From Candidatus Altimarinota bacterium (GTDB lineage Bacteria > Patescibacteriota > Gracilibacteria > BD1-5 > UBA6164), in the NCBI GenBank assembly GCA_028698305.1, contig JAQVDN010000001.1, positions 248,001-312,000 of the forward strand: 64,000 nt of DNA, read 5' to 3'. The position numbers and the translations under genes are program-made. This document shows positions 19,913 to 31,312 of the stretch, piece by piece; the first letter of the stretch is position 1; every line of letters begins with the position of its first letter. The notes beneath the pieces were generated by a model. That model was not told the origin of the DNA. It was given only the letters and a program-made list of their open reading frames with translations, and made no database searches.

Positions 19913-20542
19913 ATGAAAGATATAAAATGGAAAGAAAAATATAATAAAGATTTGAAAAATATTTTTTGAGAAGAATTGGATGATAAAAAACTAGAATATC
20001 TAGAAGATGCTTTTAATTGTATAGAAAAACTTTGGTGGAGAAACTTTGATAAAATTAAAAAACCAATTAAATATATAATGATTTCAGAAGCTCCATTGTA
20101 TTGAGAAAAATTTCAATATTTTTATAATACAAAAACTATATTTAAATCTTTTTTTAGATTTACTGATATAGTAGATGTATTTGATAAGAAAGAAAAGAAA
20201 GGTGATAATATTATAAAAGATAAAGAATTTGTAATAGAAACATTGAATGAAAATTGATTTGTTATTTTAGACTTGTTTCCATTTGCTTTTAATAAAAATG
20301 ATACTTGAGAAATAAATTATAATAAAATATCAAAAATAAATATAAAGAAATTATTTGAACTAAGTTATGAAATTGTTTTGAAAGAGAAATTAGAAACTAT
20401 TTTAGAAAATTGAAATAAACCTATTTTTTTCTTTAGATACAAAAGATTGAAAGATAAATTAGGATTAGAATTATTAGAAAAATTAAAAATACAATTGTCA
20501 GATATAAAAGAAGATGATATAAAATGTGTTTCTTTTAGATAA
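19913..20542 (+). CDS. Hypothetical cytosolic protein (ORFan block)
   Basis: 209 residues, soluble, unrecognised. A hydrophobic strand followed by a loop reads YIMISEAPLYGEKFQYFY near residue 54, and GFVILDLFPFAFN lies near residue 115. The SEAP loop and the FVILDLFP strand recall the uracil-DNA glycosylase fold, but key motifs are not certain, so no function is assigned. It is cotranscribed with the preceding gene and ended by a strong hairpin. Confidence 0.65.
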
Positions 20543-20559
20543 AAATAAATTAAAAGAGA

Positions 20560-20595
20560 TAATAAAAGATAATTCTTAGGAATTATCTTTTATTA
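20560..20595. terminator. Bidirectional terminator in the ORFan block
   Basis: The arms TAATAAAAGATAATTC / GAATTATCTTTTATTA are a perfect 16-bp match around TTAG. The hairpin lies between two convergent genes. Confidence 0.8.
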
Positions 20596-20599
20596 TGGT

Positions 20600-22027
20600 T
20601 TATCTACTATAGAAAAATTCAAACACATACCATCACACTACTAATGTTGATTCCTTTCATAAATTATCATATCATTGTGCTCAAGCGCTAGATAATGGAT
20701 ATTTAATATTTGATTTAGATTCTCAATCATGTGCTGAAATGTTTTGTCTTTTATTTCAATCTTGTGATATCCAAGTAATTCAAAGGTTTCAATCATGTGA
20801 AAAATATCATAAATAATCTTTTCAATCAAGTAAAGGTTTTGTAATTTCATTATATTTATTTGAAAAATAATTTTTACTTTCTTTTGCAGTATTAAACTTA
20901 ATTCATTTTGCTTTTATTTCATTTATAATTTGATCATTCACTTTATTTTCATCAATTAATACAAATCATTCTTTTACAACAGCTTCTTTTAACCAATCAA
21001 TTTTTTCTCTTTCAGTTAATTTTTTTTCATAATCCATTCAAGGTATTTTTTCCAATTGTGCTCAACCTCAAGATCAATTCCGAAATCTCCATTCACTTTC
21101 AGAAGAAAATAAAACTCTTTTTAAGTCATTATATTTTATAGTTCAATTTTTTATTGTTCAAATTTTATTAGCATTAAATTCTTGTTCAATTATATACTTC
21201 TCATAATCTTTTTCAGTTTTTGTTGGATCATTAAATAAATTTTTAGAATACTTTTGTCATTGTATTTCTATAATATCATCATTTAATTCTATTCAATCCT
21301 TTATTATAAAATCTACAACATTTGTTGATGTTGCAGATATTGAAGCAGTTCTTCAAGTCTTTTCTTTATAACTTTCTTGTAATTTTTCTTTCATATTTAG
21401 AACCTTAAAAGAAAATGCTGTAATTTCTCATCTTGTAATATTACTACTTACTCAAAAACTTCAAGCTAATGGTCATTCAGAATATCATTGAGTAATTCAA
21501 TTTTCATAAGCAAAAGCAATATAAGGAGCAAATCTATCTCAAAATTCAACATCTTTAAAATTATGTTCAAATTTTGAATAATCATTTCTTCTAAATTCAA
21601 TTCATATATGTCTTAACATTAAATAAATTGCGAAATCTCTATGAATTAAATCATCATTTGTATAAAATCTATAACCAGTTTTATCTTGAGAATTATATAA
21701 AGCTTTATATTTATCTGACCAGTGCTTTTCATTTATATCTTCAAATTTCAAAACCTCATCTTTTTTATCAAGAGTATTTGTTATTATAGCTAAAGATTCA
21801 ATAAAACTAACTCAATTATCAGGTTTGAATTTTTTTTCTGATTCATATCATTTTATTACCCCTTTATTATAAGCATTTAAGATTACTTCTTCAAAAGTAG
21901 TTCATCTTACATCAGTCATTAAATTATTTAATACACATTCTTTATCTGAATTTTCACATAATCAAAATACATTTTTTGGAAAAAGAAATACAAGAAGTAT
22001 TAATAATATTATAAATTTATTTTTCAT
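20600..22027 (-). CDS. Secreted protein with an SLH-like segment (ORFan block)
   Basis: 475 residues with a signal peptide (KFIILLILLVFLFPKNVFG). Residues ~40-75 read like an S-layer-homology repeat: TTFEEVILNAYNKGVIKGY, then KFKPDNGVSFIESLAII. The rest is rich in Asn, Lys and Gly, with no enzyme motif that I recognise. SLH segments anchor proteins to the cell surface, so a surface role is inferred. About 30 glycines are TGA, so it is native to a code-25 genome. Its promoter region is the second 51-bp repeat. Confidence 0.7.
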
Positions 22028-22056
22028 ATAAAAATTTGTTAGTTGCTATTTATAAA

Positions 22057-22107
22057 AAATATATGCAAAAAGAGCTAAAAGGCAAGAATTACTATATATT
22101 TTATTTT
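22057..22107. repeat. 51-bp direct repeat, copy 2
   Basis: It is identical to 19237-19287 except for one base. It begins 29 bases upstream of the SLH-like gene's start codon. Minus-strand elements: TTGCCT, 16 bases, TATATT. Confidence 0.85.
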
Positions 22108-22153
22108 TATAATTAATTGTGTTATAATATTTTTATATTAATTTTATGTAAAG

Positions 22154-22879
22154 ATGAACAAAGAATTTGTTATAAAAAATAGACAGATTGGAATACTTAA
22201 AAATATAATATTATCTTCATGACTTATTGATGAAGATATTTTAAATGATGCAAGTAAATTATATTATGATAATCCATATCATAATTTTTTGCATGTATTA
22301 AGGGTTACAAGTTATGTATTATTATTAAATAAAAATGATTTTTCACCTTTGGAAATTCGTTCTCTTATGATTGCTTGATTATTTCATGATGCAGGTCATA
22401 CTTGAACTGCTATGGAATTGGATGAATTTATATCTCTAGATCATTTTAGAAGAACTATGGATAAGTATCCAGATTTTGTAGTTGATGATAGTATTTGTAG
22501 ACATTGAATAATTTGAACAGTTTTTAAAAATAGATCAAAAAATAAAAATAAATATTCTAAAATTATGTCTGATTTAGATGTCTGAGATATATGAGCTTGA
22601 ATTGTTGATTTTATATATTATTGATCACTTTTTGCATTGGAATTATGAGTTTCTGCAGAACATTATTATACAGAAGTTGAAAAAGGATATTTTAAATATT
22701 TGATGAGTATTGATAAATTTATTATGATTTCAAGTGAGGCAAGAGAAGTATTACCAAATTCACTAAAAACTATAAGAGAATTTTATAATATACCTCTTGA
22801 AAAAAAATTGAGTATGTTTGAAACACTAAAAAATGAAGATATAACTCTTGATGAATTTAGAGAAAAATATTTTAATTAA
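22154..22879 (+). CDS. HD-domain phosphohydrolase, cyclic-nucleotide phosphodiesterase-like
   Basis: 241 residues. PYHNFLHVLRV near residue 45 and LFHDAGHTG near residue 77 are the paired metal-binding motifs of class I cyclic nucleotide phosphodiesterases (HNxxH, HDxxH). A later Asp in MSDLDVGDI completes the site. It probably cleaves a cyclic nucleotide or related phosphodiester; the substrate is unknown. It stands alone beyond the 51-bp repeat and ends at a clear terminator shared with recA. Confidence 0.75.
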
Positions 22880-22904
22880 AAAAAATCGCATATGCGATTT
22901 TTTT
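22880..22904. terminator. Bidirectional terminator between the HD gene and recA
   Basis: AAAAAATCGCA / TGCGATTTTTT hairpin between two convergent stop codons. Confidence 0.8.
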
Positions 22905-23889
22905 ATATACTATTTTTAATTACTTGTTCTATTTCAACAGCTAAAGCTGGATTTTCTTTTAAGAAATTCTTAGAGTTTTCTCTACCTTGTCCAAGTTTAG
23001 TTTCTCAGTAAGAATAAAATGCTCAAGCTTTTTTAATAACTCAAATTTCAGCTCAAATATCAAGGATTTCTCATAATTTTGAAATTCATTCATTGAACAT
23101 TACATCAAAAGTTGCTTCTTTAAATGGAGGAGCTATTTTGTTTTTAATTACTTTCACAGTAGTTTCACTACCCATAACTTCTTTTTCCATTCAAGCTCAA
23201 GACTCGATTTTACCTTTTCTTCTTATATCTAATCTTTGAGATGCATAAAATTTTAATGCATTACCTCAAGTTGTAGTTTCAGGACTACCAAACATAACTC
23301 AAATTTTCATTCTTATTTGATTGATAAAAATAACAGTACAATTAGTTTTATTTATTGATCATGTTATTTTTCTAAGTGCTTGACTCATAAGTCTAGCTTG
23401 TAATCACATATGAGAATCTCACATTTCTCATTCTATTTCTGCTTTTGGTGTAAGTGCAGCAACTGAATCAACTATTATTAAATCAACAGCTCATGAATTA
23501 ACCAATTTTTCAGTTATTTCAAGTGCTTGTTCACCATAATCAGGTTGAGATATAATTAAATTATCAGTATCTACTCAAATCTTTCTAGCATATTCTGGAT
23601 CAAGAGCATGTTCTGCATCTATAAAAGCTGCTACTCAACCTGCTTTTTGTACTTCGGCAATAGCATGAAGAGTAAGAGTTGTTTTACCTGATGATTCTGG
23701 TCAATATATTTCTACAATTCTTCATTTTGCATATCAACCACCTAATGCTAAATCAAGTGAAAGAGAACCAGAACTGAATGTTTCAACTTTTTGTTTCATT
23801 CATTCATCTCATAATTTCATAATTGATCATTTCCCAAATTGTTTTTCTATCATTGCTAATGCATTGTTTAAAGCTTCTTGTTTGTTCAT
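22903..23889 (-). CDS. recA: Recombinase RecA
   Basis: 328 residues. Walker A is GPESSGKT (residues ~63-70), Walker B LIIVDSV (~140), followed by [18 protein letters not shown] and the L2/ATP-sensing region [20 protein letters not shown]. It forms the strand-exchange filament; RecR, its mediator, is also in this window. The C-terminal tail is short compared with the acidic tail of E. coli RecA. Glycines mix TGA and GGN. Confidence 0.97.
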
Positions 23890-23933
23890 AATAATAGAGT
23901 TAAAAATAATGTATACTTAATTAGTATATAATG

Positions 23934-23962
23934 AGTATATATATCTTATATACTTTTGTCAA
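23934..23962 (-). promoter_or_regulatory. Promoter of recA
   Basis: Minus strand: TTGACA (23962-23957), 17 bases, TATACT (23939-23934). No LexA-type operator was recognised. Confidence 0.5.
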
Positions 23963-23977
23963 AACTTTTTTATAAAA

Positions 23978-24202
23978 TTATTTTATTTTATAATTGCTTT
24001 TCAATCATTCTTCTGTTCAAATAGCTATATTACTACCATTACATATTTCACATATAAAAGTGTATCAATTTATATCTGGTCTTTGAGTATTAACTATTTT
24101 TTTACAATCTTTACAATAAAATGATACTTCTCATCTTTCATTTTTAAAAGTATCTCTTTTATCAAATTCTTCTATATTTACTAAGTCTGAAAAACTAGAC
24201 AT
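23978..24202 (-). CDS. Small zinc-ribbon protein (74 aa)
   Basis: 74 residues with two CxxC knuckles, FYCKDCKK near residue 30 and FICEICNG near residue 51, forming a zinc ribbon. No catalytic domain. It follows the DnaQ-like exonuclease by 13 bases and precedes recA, suggesting a nucle­ic-acid-related role, which is a guess from context. I do not recognise a named family. Confidence 0.7.
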
Positions 24203-24215
24203 ATTTTTTTTCTTA

Positions 24216-24824
24216 TTAAAATAAACTAAGTACTTCTTCTTTTTTTTCTTCCATTTTTATTATTCACAATTTTGTTAATTCTATAAAACATCTAAGAGTT
24301 GCTTCCACATCGGTCATAGCATCATGTGCTCAAATAAAATATTCTCAAAAAAGTTTTTTATGTAATTCTCAAAGTTTTGGATACTTAAATCTCTCTCAAT
24401 TTCATTGTATACTACAAAAATCAACAGTAGTTTTCATAGTACATATAACTTGTTTTGGGTTATATTTATATTCTATTTCAAGTCTTTTTAATTCTATTTT
24501 TAATACATCCTCATCATATTCTATGTTGTGTCAAACTATTATATCAGGTGTAGTAATATGTTCTAAAATATCATTTATTACTTCTTCTATAGTAGGTGCA
24601 TTTTTTACATCTATATCATATATATGGTGAACTTGGCTAGATCAATAGGGAATTGGCATTTTTGGATTTATAAGTATATTTATCCTTTTTTCTTCAGTAA
24701 ATTTTCAGTTTTCCAAATTTCATAATATTCATGCAAATTGTACAATTCTTGGTTGTAAATTTAAATCATTTTCTTTTTTATTTATAAATCAAGTTGTTTC
24801 AGTATCAAATACAAATATTTTCAT
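24216..24824 (-). CDS. DnaQ-like 3'-5' exonuclease
   Basis: 202 residues with the DEDDh exonuclease motifs: FVFDTETTG at residue 4 (Exo I), GHNIEYDEDVL near 98 (Exo II) and GAHDAMTDVEATL near 165 (Exo III). This matches the epsilon proofreading subunit or a related RNase T/exonuclease. Metal-dependent removal of 3' nucleotides is expected. Whether it is the replicative proofreader cannot be judged here. Confidence 0.87.
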
Positions 24825-24879
24825 TTTTTTTATTTAATTTTATTTTTCTTATATTATAAAATACTCTGATTTTGTAAAG

Positions 24880-24930
24880 AAAAAATAAAAAAGTCCTCAC
24901 TTCACTTTTGTGAGAGACTTTTTATTTTTT
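24880..24930 (-). terminator. Terminator of the sigma-4/HARE gene
   Basis: Long interrupted stem (AAATAAAAAAGTC with CTCAC / GTGAG with GACTTTTTATTT) overlapping the stop at 24922, with T-rich sequence on the minus strand. Confidence 0.6.
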
Positions 24931-25971
24931 TAATTGATAGTAATTTCTACCTACTCTTTCTATGACTTTTTTATTTTGTAAGTTCATATAAATTGTAGTT
25001 TGTTTTACATTTCTTATTTTTAATACTTCTTTTGTTATTTCTTCAGTACTCATAGGTTCTCAGTTTTTTTCAAGGATTGAAGTTATCACATCTAGTACTG
25101 TACCTGGATTAAATCACCATTCTTTTAAAGCATATATTCATCTACCGATCAGAACGAATTCACTATTTCTTATAAGTTCATTATGAATAGTATTTACTTT
25201 TACTTTTTCTTCTAGCATTTGAGTTATCTTGTTTGAAATATCAACAAAATGCATAGGAGTTTTTTCTTTTTTCATTACATAAATAGCTTTATCCTTTAGC
25301 GTTTTTGGATTAAGAATCTTCCATTTAGTAAGTCATACTAGATTTTCTTCTCAATATACTATATCTTCAAATAATTCTAAACAAGAATTAATAAAAGTTA
25401 TAGATATATCTTTTTTTAAACTAGAAACAATATTTTCAAATAAATAATTTTTATTTACAACATCTTTTTTCTTTTTTAAAATCTTTACAGCTTCTTTATA
25501 AACTGTATCAATATCTGTTTTTGAAATATTAGGTAAATAAAAATATATTTGACAACCTAATTTTTGTTTTGATTTTTTAATTTCAAAATCACTTTGAATA
25601 ATCATTTCTAAAATAGAGTGATTTACATCAGAGTCTATATTTAATTCTTTGATTATATTATTTATAAGTTTGTCTTTTGACATAACTCATCAATTCAATT
25701 TTAAAAATTCAATAGATACACTTTGAATCTTAGTTAAAAGAGAGGCTTTTATAATCCTACCTATTTTCTTTATTCAAGAGTCTTCTATTTGTCTAACTCT
25801 TTCTCTAGTAATAGCTGGCGAAAAAGAATTTCAAATGTTTTGAAGTGTTTCTTTTTCTCAATTTAATCAAACCCTTCTTTCAATAACATTTTTCTCTTTT
25901 TCTGAAAGAGATTTAAGTATATCTTCAAAAGATTTTACTATTACCTTATTATTTAAAACTTCATTACTCAT
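24922..25971 (-). CDS. Sigma-70 region 4 / HARE-HTH fusion protein
   Basis: 349 residues. Residues ~15-70 resemble sigma-70 region 4 with a -35-recognition helix (LSEKEKNVIERRVG, then RERVRQIEDSGIKKI). The rest contains at least two winged-helix segments; the one near residues 245-295 (EKTPMHFVDISNKITQML) matches the HARE-HTH domain of RNA polymerase delta. It lacks sigma region 2, so it cannot be a full sigma factor. It probably binds RNA polymerase or promoter DNA. Confidence 0.72.
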
Positions 25972-26045
25972 CTAAATAATTTTTAATGTTAATTTCATAC
26001 TAATATATAATTGCTTTTATTAAAAAGTCAAACTTTTTTATTATT

Positions 26046-26618
26046 TTAAAATGGTAATTCCATATTATTTTTTTCTTTTATTTTTTCTCTATTCTGATTT
26101 AATTGCTCTAAAATGATTTCACTTGATGTCTTTTTAAATTCTTTTCTTAAGAATAATCAACAGATAAAAACAAGTATTCAAGCAGTCATTGATAAAATTG
26201 GTCAATTTCCATATATTATTTCTTGTCAAAGAGTAGATAATCAAATTGCAAAACTAAGAGAGATTATACTAAAACTTATGGCAATTAATCAAGAATTTAA
26301 AATAACATAGTGATTTTTAAAATTGAAATCTGTATAAAGTTTGATTTTTTCTTTATAAGAGCTTGATAATGTTATAAAAATAGGAATTATAAAAATAATT
26401 ACTAAAATATAACCTATATTTCATGAAATTGAATTAAATGCATTCCAAGTTATATTATTTTGTTTGTCTATAATCCATGGTAGAAATAAACTTAAGATTC
26501 AAATAAAGCTGGAAAATATAGTTATTTGATTATTTAAAGATAAATTTAGATATTTAAATTTTCATTTTTTTATTATATCCAATATTAAAGTTTTTATATT
26601 TTTATTTTTTCTATTCAT
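26046..26618 (-). CDS. Hypothetical four-TM membrane protein
   Basis: 190 residues, unrecognised. Four hydrophobic spans are visible: ITIFSSFIGILSLFLPWII, IGYILVIIFIIPIFITL, LIAISFSIISLSFAIG and ILSMTAGILVFICGLFL, with a charged C-terminal tail (EQLNQNREKIKEKNN). An internal plus-strand frame (26113-26310) is its antisense shadow. It is transcribed away from the pilin-like genes. Confidence 0.68.
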
Positions 26619-26716
26619 AAATATCATTAATTAAAATAATATAAAAACTTTAATAATATTTGATATTTTTGCAAATACTTTATAATATTTTTAGTTAATA
26701 ATTTATTTTTTATTTG

Positions 26717-26962
26717 ATGAATAATAAAATTGAAATTAAAAATTCATTTTTTGAACTTATTTTTTTTATAATAAGTTTAATTTTATCTTTTTTTAGGTCT
26801 ATATATCTTTTTTTTACTTTAAAAAGAATAAAACAAAATATATTTTTCTTATTTTTAGATTTTATTTTTAAAAAATGGCCTAAATATTTTTGGGAAAAAC
26901 CAAGTTTTTATAAGGCTACTTCTTTTGTAGCAAATATATTTAATTATTTATTTAAAAAATAA
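26717..26962 (+). CDS. Small membrane protein preceding the pilin genes
   Basis: 81 residues with one long hydrophobic stretch (FFELIFFIISLILSFFRSIYLFF) and a basic, aromatic-rich tail (KWPKYFWEKPSFYK). It has no TGA codon. The stop is 2 bases before the pilin-like gene, so they are cotranscribed. A role in pilus assembly is possible from context only. Confidence 0.6.
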   Translation: MNNKIEIKNSFFELIFFIISLILSFFRSIYLFFTLKRIKQNIFFLFLDFIFKKWPKYFWEKPSFYKATSFVANIFNYLFKK

Positions 26963-26964
26963 TC

Positions 26965-28095
26965 ATGAATATTGGAAAAAAAGCATTTACACTTATTGAA
27001 ATAATGATTTGAATACTTATAGTAACAATTATTATATTATCTTGATTTGAAGCATATGTAAGAGTATGAATTTGAAAGATTAATTTAATTGAAAAAACAA
27101 ATATACAAAAAGATAGTTTTTATTTTACTGAAAAAATATTTCAATTGATAAAAGAGTGATGAACTATTGATTATGAAGAATATTTTAATAGAAAAGTTTT
27201 ATGAACAAATTTTTTTTGATGACATTATTCTAATCCTAGTTGATTTTGAAATTTTTGATCTAACTATACAGCATTAAACCCATATTGAAATGGATATTAT
27301 TATTGTAGAAGTTGAATTTGATTAATTAATAAATTATGAAATACTTGATGTTATTCTAATAGTTTAAATACAAATTGAGTTTCTATGATTTGAAGTCAAC
27401 AAAGATATTGACAATATAGTTTTCAATTCATAGATTACAATAGTGATTTTAATAATGATTTTTGAGATGAAGATTGAGATTGAAATATAATTTGAGATGA
27501 TGATGATGAAAATTTATGAGTTTGACCGCTTCCTTTTATTTCTTGATCGGATGTAAAAGAACTTTATTTAATTAGTTGAGATAAAAAAACAAGAACATTT
27601 TTAAGATGGAATGTAATAACAGATCCAGATAAGATATCAACTGCAACTTGTGCAATAAGTTCTACAAATGTTATAACTTGAGATTGATGTAGATGAACTA
27701 TTGAATTTTTAAAATTAAAATGAGTAGATCGGTGAATGGATCATATTTCTTGAAATAGTGATATTACTGAAAATGATTGAGTTATAGATACTTGGTTAAT
27801 TGATCCACAATTTACTTGATGAATAGACGAAGTTGCAACAACAACTTCTACTAATTATTGGAAACCATTATTACCAACAAGTATAAATGTTGTAGATTTT
27901 AAAGTTTATCCTTTCCCAAATATAGAAAATAAATATTATTGGAAGATCTCTAGTTTATCAAATAATATATCCCCATATGTTGTAATCAATATGAGCATTA
28001 AACCATCTTGGGAAATTAGAAAAAAGTTAAAAAATAATCCTTCAGTTATAAATTTTAATATGACTGTTAATTTAACAGATATATTTAGTAAATAA
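26965..28095 (+). CDS. Type IV pilin-like protein, large, Asp-rich
   Basis: 376 residues with a classic prepilin leader: MNIGKKAFTLIEIMIGILIV, cleavage after the short basic leader and Glu at +5 of the mature form. The hydrophobic helix is followed by a large domain, much bigger than common pilins. An acidic loop near residues 170-185 (DFGDEDGDGNIIGDDDDE) looks like a calcium-binding site. It is probably a minor pilin or adhesin tip of a type IV pilus-like system. Many of its glycines are TGA. Confidence 0.82.
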
Positions 28096-28100
28096 AAAAT

Positions 28101-28931
28101 ATGAATAAAAGTAAAAAAGCATTTAGTATATTATTGGCTATGGGGCTTGTTTTAATTTCAAGTTTACTTGCTTATATTATACTTGAATATATGGTACCTT
28201 TTTGAAAAAATATAAGTGGGATTGAAAATTCTACAAAAGCATATTATCAAGCAAATAATTGAATAGAATTGTGATTATATTTTTTTTCTCATAGATCTAA
28301 TCTAATATCTGAAAATTCTAAAAATTATACTTCAAGTCCTATTGATTATAAATTTTCTACTATTTCTTCTTGACCAATTATTCCAAGATCTTGATTTTGA
28401 ACTAGTGATTATAATAAAGATTGGGATATTATATCGTTATCAAATCCTATTCAATTATCAATTTGAAATAATTATATAAATTCATTTTTGATAGATTTTA
28501 GGAGTCCAACTGTCTGAACAATTTCAACTTTATCAGGTGTTATTAATTGGCAATTATCAGGTTTTAATGATACATTGAATTCTTGAAATTCTTATATTAC
28601 AGCTAGTAATATTAATTGATGAAATATAAATTTATGGACTAAGGAATGAAAAAAATTGGATTGAAGTAGTGAATATTTTTCTAATTTTTATGCAACTAAT
28701 TGTAGGTGAAGTAATAAATGTATTTTAAAATTTTCAGTAATTAATGATTTAAAAAATAATTTTTGATCTATTTTACCATATTTAGAACGGAAAGTAACAA
28801 CAAATAATATACCACTTCGTTATTCTATAATACAAGCAAGTTGAAAATCTAATGGTTTTACAAATTATTTACAAATAAAAGTTCCACAAGAAACAGTTTC
28901 AGAAGCTTTTGATTTTACTATATTTCAATAA
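28101..28931 (+). CDS. PilX-like minor pilin component
   Basis: 276 residues starting MNKSKKAFSILLAMGLVLISSLLAYIILEY. The leader resembles PilX/PilV-type pilus assembly proteins (short basic leader, hydrophobic helix) but Ser-Ile replaces the usual FTLIE. The remainder is Ser/Asn-rich with two Cys near residue 213-218 (CRGSNKC). It lies 5 bases after the pilin-like gene. Confidence 0.68.
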
Positions 28932-29074
28932 AAGAACAAAAATATCTTCATAATTTTCACTTAAAAATATAAAATTCATTCATTGTATTATTTATACAGC
29001 TCATTATAATTTTATATTTTTTCATAAAAATTATTTTGATATTTTTGTTTCTCTTAATTATAAAAAATAAAAAA

Positions 29075-30097
29075 ATGAAAATATTTACAATAGAAGAAAA
29101 TGATGCAAATGGTAGACTTGATAAATTTTTAAAAAAATTATTTCCAAGTGCTAGCATAAGTTTGATTTATAAACTTAATAGAAAAGATAAGATTAAAATA
29201 AAATTTGAATGAAGTGAGGGGAAATTTAAGAGAAGAGATAATGAATACAAACTTCAAATTTGAGATGAGGTTAAGATATTTTTAAGTGATAGTGAGTATG
29301 ATTTATTAACAAAAAGTACAAAAACTTCAGAAGAAAAACCTTTGTGAAAAAGTGATAAATTATCTAAAGAAGATATAGTTTTTGAAGATGCTGATTTACT
29401 TGTTTTAAACAAACCATCTTGAATAAATGTGCATCCTTGAGATCATAAAACAAAAGAAACAAATATAATTGCACAAGTACAAGATTACTTATGAGACAAA
29501 CTTAATAGTCTTACATTTAAACCAAGCTTAGTTCATAGAATTGATAGAGATACAAGTGGTATCTTACTTATTGCAAAGAAAAAAGATATACTTGTAAAAC
29601 TTGTTTGAGATTTCAAAGACCATAAGAAAGTTAAAAAAACATATTTTGCCTTGGTTTTAGGTAGATTATCAAGAAAAGAGTGAATAATTACTAAAAAACT
29701 TGAAAGAATTGAAGATGCTCAAAATGAAAATAAAGTAAGAGTTAGTGAAAATGGTTTAACAGCAGTTAGTCATTTTAAATTAATAGAAGAATACAATTTA
29801 AATACTCCAGAATGAAATTTGATAATTTCAGCTGTAGAAGTAAAAATTGAAACATGAAGAATGCATCAAATAAGGGTACATATGGATAGTATCTGAAATC
29901 CAATTTTATGAGATAAAGCATATTGAGATAAAAAAATAAATTCTTATTTAAGTAAAAATTATTCTTTAAATAGACAGATGCTTCATGCATGGAAAATATG
30001 ATTTTTTCATTATGCAAGAAATAAAGAAGTTACTTTAGAAGCTAGATTAAAAAAAGATATGATAGAATTTATCGAAAGAATAAAAAGAGCAAAATAG
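29075..30097 (+). CDS. RluC/RluD-family 23S rRNA pseudouridine synthase
   Basis: 340 residues. An N-terminal S4-type RNA-binding domain (NGRLDKFLKKLFP) precedes the catalytic domain. The active-site motif is VHRIDRDTSGILLIAKK, with the catalytic Asp in HRIDRDTSG. TGRMHQIRVHMDSIGNPILGD is the other conserved motif. It converts specific uridines to pseudouridine in 23S rRNA. RluC versus RluD cannot be decided. It ends at a hairpin that includes the TAG. Confidence 0.92.
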
Positions 30098-30107
30098 CTC
30101 TTTTTTT
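30082..30107 (+). terminator. Terminator of the pseudouridine synthase gene
   Basis: AAAGAGC / GCTCTTT hairpin spanning the stop codon, followed by a T run. Confidence 0.7.
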
Positions 30108-30164
30108 GTTGATAAAAAGCAAAATACTTGTATTATTAATAAAATATTTTTTAAAAATCTTTAT

Positions 30165-31307
30165 ATGATTTGATTTATTTTAAAATTGATGCTTACTAGA
30201 GGATTATCTATGAAAAGATGGAATAATTTCCCCAGAATAGAGGATGTAAGTCATATGGATAATGTTTGATATGTTATTCATATAGCATTATTTTTATCAT
30301 ATTTAGAAGAAAAAAATGGTAAGATAGTAGATAGAGAATTTCTTATAAAAAGAATTATTTTCAACTCTTTTTCATATCTTTTAATTTCTGATATCAATTC
30401 TTGAACTAGAGAATATATAAAACAAATTGATGAGGATATTTTTTCACAAATAGAAAAAATAGGTTATGACTTTATATTATCTATGGATGCTCCAGAAAGT
30501 ATAAAAAATGACATTAAAGAAACTCTTTATAATGATAGTGATAAAGATTTAGAATTACTTATAATCAGTGTAGCAAAAAAATATGCTTGATTAAATGAAT
30601 GTCTTGTAAATCATAAAATTTATAGTGATATTTATGAAGTTCCTCTTGATCAAATAAATAGTTTTTTGTATACAAAAAGAAGCGAATTAAAAAGTCTAGA
30701 TTTACTTTTATCAAGTGAAAATTATAAGAGATATTTATCACATATTAGAAGATTAAATCATTCTATGAGATGGAGTGGTCAAACAAGGATTTTTCCAATT
30801 TCTGTTATGTCTCACTTAGTTGTGATTACTTTTATTTCATATATTCTTTGAAAAATAGAAAATGAAAATGGTTCAAATCTTGATTTAAAAGAACTTATGT
30901 TAAAATCAATTTATCACGATATACCAGAAGCGATAACTTGAGATATAATAACTCCAACTAAAAAATCTGTTGCTTGATTTGAACATGTTTTGGAAAAAGT
31001 AGAAATTAAAATGATGGATGATTATATATTTTCTTATGTTGATATTGATTACAAAGAAAAGGTTTCACAATATATGCTTAAACCTTTTGAGTGAGAATTA
31101 TGAAAAATAGCAAAATATGCTGATACATTTTCAGCACTTTTAGAGGCAAAAGTAGAGAGAAATTATGGTTGAAAAAATTACTCTGAAATTTATAGAAATA
31201 TCAAAAAAAGAGTAAATAAAATAGAATTAAAAAGTATGGATTATATGCTTAAAAATGTAATCGATAGTTTTGATGAAAAAATAGATGATGTACATTTAAC
31301 TAAATAA
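30165..31307 (+). CDS. YfbR-like HD-domain nucleotidase
   Basis: 380 residues. The C-terminal half has the YfbR/HDDC2 pattern: LNHSMRWSGQ, VMSHLVVITFISYIL, then KSIYHDIPEAITGDIITPTK (metal-binding HD plus the E and D of EAITGD). These enzymes remove phosphate from deoxynucleoside monophosphates. The N-terminal ~190 residues are extra and helical. In-frame ATGs at 30165 and 30189 are both possible starts. It sits 5 bases before the methyltransferase gene. Confidence 0.78.
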
Positions 31308-31312
31308 AAAAT

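Noticed and set aside
20641-20850. 69-aa minus-strand ORF
   Set aside because: It overlaps in another frame the 475-aa secreted protein, whose frame is continuous with TGA as Gly and has a signal peptide.
24922-25971. Full sigma factor
   Set aside because: Only region 4 is visible; region 2 is missing and the rest is HARE-HTH-like.
26113-26310. 65-aa plus-strand ORF
   Set aside because: Antisense shadow of the four-TM protein at 26046-26618.
28957-29157. 66-aa minus-strand ORF upstream of the pseudouridine synthase
   Set aside because: It overlaps the S4 domain start of that gene and has no supporting signal.
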